A stretch of 64,000 bases of DNA. Origin: Sphingorhabdus sp. EL138. Lineage in GTDB: Bacteria > Pseudomonadota > Alphaproteobacteria > Sphingomonadales > Sphingomonadaceae. Position 1 is the first letter of the stretch; every line of letters begins with the position of its first letter. Made by a program: the position numbers and the translations under genes. Location: NCBI RefSeq assembly GCF_945890115.1, contig NZ_CAMDCK010000001.1, forward strand, positions 124,001 to 188,000. Reading direction: 5' to 3'. Below, piece after piece: positions 61,979 to 64,000 of this stretch. The notes under the pieces were generated by a model. That model ran no database searches. It had not been told where the DNA came from and was given only the letters and a program-made list of their open reading frames with translations.

Positions 61979-62647
61979 TTAACGCGCAGGATAGCGCAGC
62001 CGACCGATGAAACGTGACAGACTTGGCGTATAGTCCTTGCGCTGCTTTGCCTGATATTTCACTTTTTCAATCTGCATCACATTGTCGATCCGGCGGTCCA
62101 GAAAGGCGCGGGTATCAGCAAAGTTTTCGCTATCATCATTGACGAAAACGCTCAAGGTGCTTCCATAAACCGCCGATAACGTCATGCGCTTGGTATAATG
62201 ATTAAGGTCTGTGGCGTTATCGCCGGCCAGTCGCCAAATGCGATCCGCCGAACGCCAGCCCATTTTTGCGGCCCGCGCGAGATTCATTGGCATCGCCATG
62301 ATGGCCAGCGCACGGCGCAAGGATTCCCGGTCCGGTGCCATGATGTCTAGCCGAGTCGCAACCAAGGCCGTAATCCGGTCTCGGATCTTCATCGCGTTCA
62401 GCGTTTCCACAGGCAGGCGGCGGGCGAGTTCCAGATCAACGCCTTCGACCCATGCGTCGATTATGTCGATGGCCTTGCCCTTGTACGCGAGCATGGCAAC
62501 GTCGCGGTCAACGCCCATCTCATCCGCGGCGGCATGGACGGCGGCTTCGGACCATCCGTCAAAGCCGGCATGGCGGCCAATGGCGGGGGCAAGGGCGACG
62601 CGAATTTCATCAATCGTCGGGTCAGAGGGAAGAGCGTTTTCGGACAT
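61979..62647 (-). CDS. COQ9 family protein
   Basis: 222 aa from ATG 62647. GFDGWSEAAVHAAADEMGVDRDVAMLAY is a TetR-like opening, and WRSADRIWRLAGDNATDLNHYTKRMTLSAVYGSTLSVFVND is the signature of the COQ9 C-terminal domain, which binds lipids and supports ubiquinone synthesis with COQ7. Alphaproteobacteria and mitochondria share this family. Confidence 0.93.
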   Translation of the reverse strand: MSENALPSDPTIDEIRVALAPAIGRHAGFDGWSEAAVHAAADEMGVDRDVAMLAYKGKAIDIIDAWVEGVDLELARRLPVETLNAMKIRDRITALVATRLDIMAPDRESLRRALAIMAMPMNLARAAKMGWRSADRIWRLAGDNATDLNHYTKRMTLSAVYGSTLSVFVNDDSENFADTRAFLDRRIDNVMQIEKVKYQAKQRKDYTPSLSRFIGRLRYPAR

Positions 62648-62685
62648 AAAGGCTATGTAGGCGTTCGCCGCGTTCAAGAAAAGGG

Positions 62686-63558
62686 CTATTGCTTTCGCAC
62701 AAGAACCAGCGCGATCATAATAAGCGCACTGCCCATAAAATCCATTGGTGTCAGCATCTCACCAAAGGCCAACCAGCCAGCCGTCGCCGACAGAGCGGGT
62801 TGCAACAGCAAGGCAAGCCCGATCACCAATGGGCTGAAATGCGGCAAAGCATAAGTGAGGCAGCCTTGACCGAAAAATTGCGAGGTAAAGGCGAGCAGGA
62901 GGACAGGCCACCAAACCGCGGGAATGATCTGTTCATCTGCAAACACCGCGCCGGCAAAAAGGACAACAGCCGCAACGGCGCTCGCCATACCCAGCGCACC
63001 CCAGCTTTCGGTGTTTTGCCGCATCTTCATCATCAGCACCAAATAGACGGTATAGGTCAGCCCAGCGCCAAGCGACAAAAGGTCGCCGGTAAAGTGGCGC
63101 GGGGACAGCTCAAGGCTTTGGCCCATCAATAAGGCTGCGCCGACAAAAGCGAACATCACGGCCATGCTTTCCCATTTCGAAGGCATTTTGCGTGCTACAA
63201 GGACGCCATAAATCACCAGCAATAGGCTGGCACAATTGGCGAACAGCGTCGCATTGGCCATTTTTGTCTGAAAAATGCCAATATGCCACAAGATGATATC
63301 GACACCGAAAAACAGGCCCGCGATGATTGCGATCCAAAAGGTAGGTTGGCTGACCGCAGAAAAGCGAAACCCGAACCGGTAGCCCACAAACAGCAAAAAT
63401 GGCACAGCCAGCGCCAGCCGCCAGAACCCAGTCGCGATCGGTCCGCTATCTGCGTAGCGCACAAGCAATGGGCCAAAAGCAATCGCAACATTGCCCGCAA
63501 GCAATGCGGCAAAGGCAAGCAAGCTTGGCGATTGTTGATGGAAAATCTTCTGCTGCAT
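62686..63558 (-). CDS. EamA/DMT superfamily transporter
   Basis: 290 aa from ATG 63558. Ten membrane helices in two EamA repeats: GNVAIAFGPLLVRYADSGPIATGFWRLALAVPFLLF and LSLGAGLTYTVYLVLMMKM, then FFGQGCLTYALPHFSPLVIGLALLLQPALSA. Drug/metabolite exporter family; substrate unknown. Divergent from the following gene. Confidence 0.9.
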   Translation of the reverse strand: MQQKIFHQQSPSLLAFAALLAGNVAIAFGPLLVRYADSGPIATGFWRLALAVPFLLFVGYRFGFRFSAVSQPTFWIAIIAGLFFGVDIILWHIGIFQTKMANATLFANCASLLLVIYGVLVARKMPSKWESMAVMFAFVGAALLMGQSLELSPRHFTGDLLSLGAGLTYTVYLVLMMKMRQNTESWGALGMASAVAAVVLFAGAVFADEQIIPAVWWPVLLLAFTSQFFGQGCLTYALPHFSPLVIGLALLLQPALSATAGWLAFGEMLTPMDFMGSALIMIALVLVRKQ

Positions 63559-63630
63559 AAACCCCCGTTGCAATTTGCAACTTTCATCCGCATCTTGGCT
63601 TCAAATTCACGCTTAATGACAGGAAATCGC

Positions 63631-64000
63631 ATGACTGCAACTTTGTTCGACCCGATTACACTTGGGGCCATCTCCGCGCCCAATCGCATATTGATGTCGC
63701 CGTTGACCCGCGGACGCAGTGAAGGCGAACATGTACCTTTGTCCGACCTGAAGGCAGAATATTACAGCCAGCGCAGCAGCGCAGGCCTGATCATCGCGGA
63801 AGCAACGGGCATTAGCCAAGAAGGCCTTGGTTGGCCATCGGCCCCCGGCATCTGGTCCGACGCACAAATCACCGCATGGAAACCCGTTACCCAAGCCGTC
63901 CATGACGCGGGCGGACGGATCATCCTGCAATTGTGGCACATGGGCCGTCTTGTGCACCCGGATTTCTTGGGCGGCGCGCCATGTGTTTCGGCTTCGGCCA
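63631..64000 (+). CDS. Old Yellow Enzyme family oxidoreductase, 5' part (runs off the window)
   Basis: First 123 residues from ATG 63631 with AGGAA upstream. FDPITLGAISAPNRILMSPLTRGRS, SAGLIIAEATGISQEGLGWPSAPGIW and IILQLWHMGRLVHPDFLGG are typical of FMN-dependent NADH:flavin oxidoreductases of the OYE family (ene-reductases). The catalytic His-x2-His/Asn and Tyr lie beyond the window edge. Confidence 0.93.
   Translation, partial: MTATLFDPITLGAISAPNRILMSPLTRGRSEGEHVPLSDLKAEYYSQRSSAGLIIAEATGISQEGLGWPSAPGIWSDAQITAWKPVTQAVHDAGGRIILQLWHMGRLVHPDFLGGAPCVSASA

Overview
The window is a 64 kb piece of an alphaproteobacterial chromosome, most likely from the order Sphingomonadales (Sphingopyxis/Sphingorhabdus-like; genus is inference). 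The evidence is the alphaproteobacterial flagellar regulators FlbT, FlaF, FliX and a FlbD-type protein, a short 275-aa flagellin, rod-only FlgJ with a separate lytic transglycosylase, and a core-genome block with COQ9, a ubiquinol-cytochrome c chaperone and a malic enzyme fused to a phosphotransacetylase-like domain. No chemotaxis genes, phage, insertion sequence or CRISPR array was seen.

Bases 1-38.5 kb are a nearly continuous flagellar cluster. From the left: the 3' end of an unrecognised gene; flagellin; a small FliL-like protein and a periplasmic TPR-like protein; a polyproline protein; flbT-fliI-fliJ-lytic transglycosylase (minus) divergent from flgE-flgK-flgL-motA-motB-FliL-like (plus); fliX (minus) divergent from flgI-flgJ-flgN-flaF (plus); an AT-rich gap with a perfect 17-bp inverted repeat; a sigma-70-like gene and a winged-helix gene; then on the minus strand fliG-fliH, fliF-fliN-flbD-like-flhA and fliK-flgD. 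An 898-aa beta-propeller/hook-IN-like gene, flgB and an AT-rich zinc-ribbon gene run on the plus strand, opposite flgF-flgG-flgA-flgH, and fliL-fliM-(small membrane protein)-motE-like closes the cluster. fliE, fliO, fliP, fliQ, fliR, flhB, flgC, fliD and fliS are not in the window, so the flagellar genes must be split between loci.

The most interesting signal is regulatory. Nearly every flagellar transcription unit starts with a TCCTATAAT-like element, that is, a TATAAT -10 box and not a sigma-54 -24/-12 promoter. Several also carry a GGCAAA-T-TTTGCC-like palindrome centred 39.5-42 bp upstream (20.5 bp at fliL). In the flbT/flgE divergent region one palindrome lies exactly 39.5 bp from both -10 boxes. 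The encoded FlbD-like protein keeps its Fis-type DNA-binding helix-turn-helix and Walker A. It has lost the GAFTGA threonine, the Walker B acidic pair, both arginine fingers and the sensor II arginine. Together these suggest a flagellar hierarchy in which a degenerate AAA+ activator, probably with FliX, works as a conventional DNA-binding regulator of sigma-70-type promoters.

Bases 38.6-42.3 kb hold a response regulator and two related 7-TM histidine kinases, one with a degenerate ATP-binding domain, downstream of a tRNA-Gly(GCC). From 42.5 kb to the end is ordinary core genome: CnoX-like thioredoxin, LON-domain protein, MarC, FolD, YggT, ArgB, a queuosine-precursor transporter, NupC, MutS, malic enzyme, BamE, cytochrome bc1 chaperone, YceD, a CDP-alcohol phosphatidyltransferase, a flavin disulfide reductase with TVP38, SSB, FeoAB, COQ9, a DMT transporter and the start of an Old Yellow Enzyme gene.
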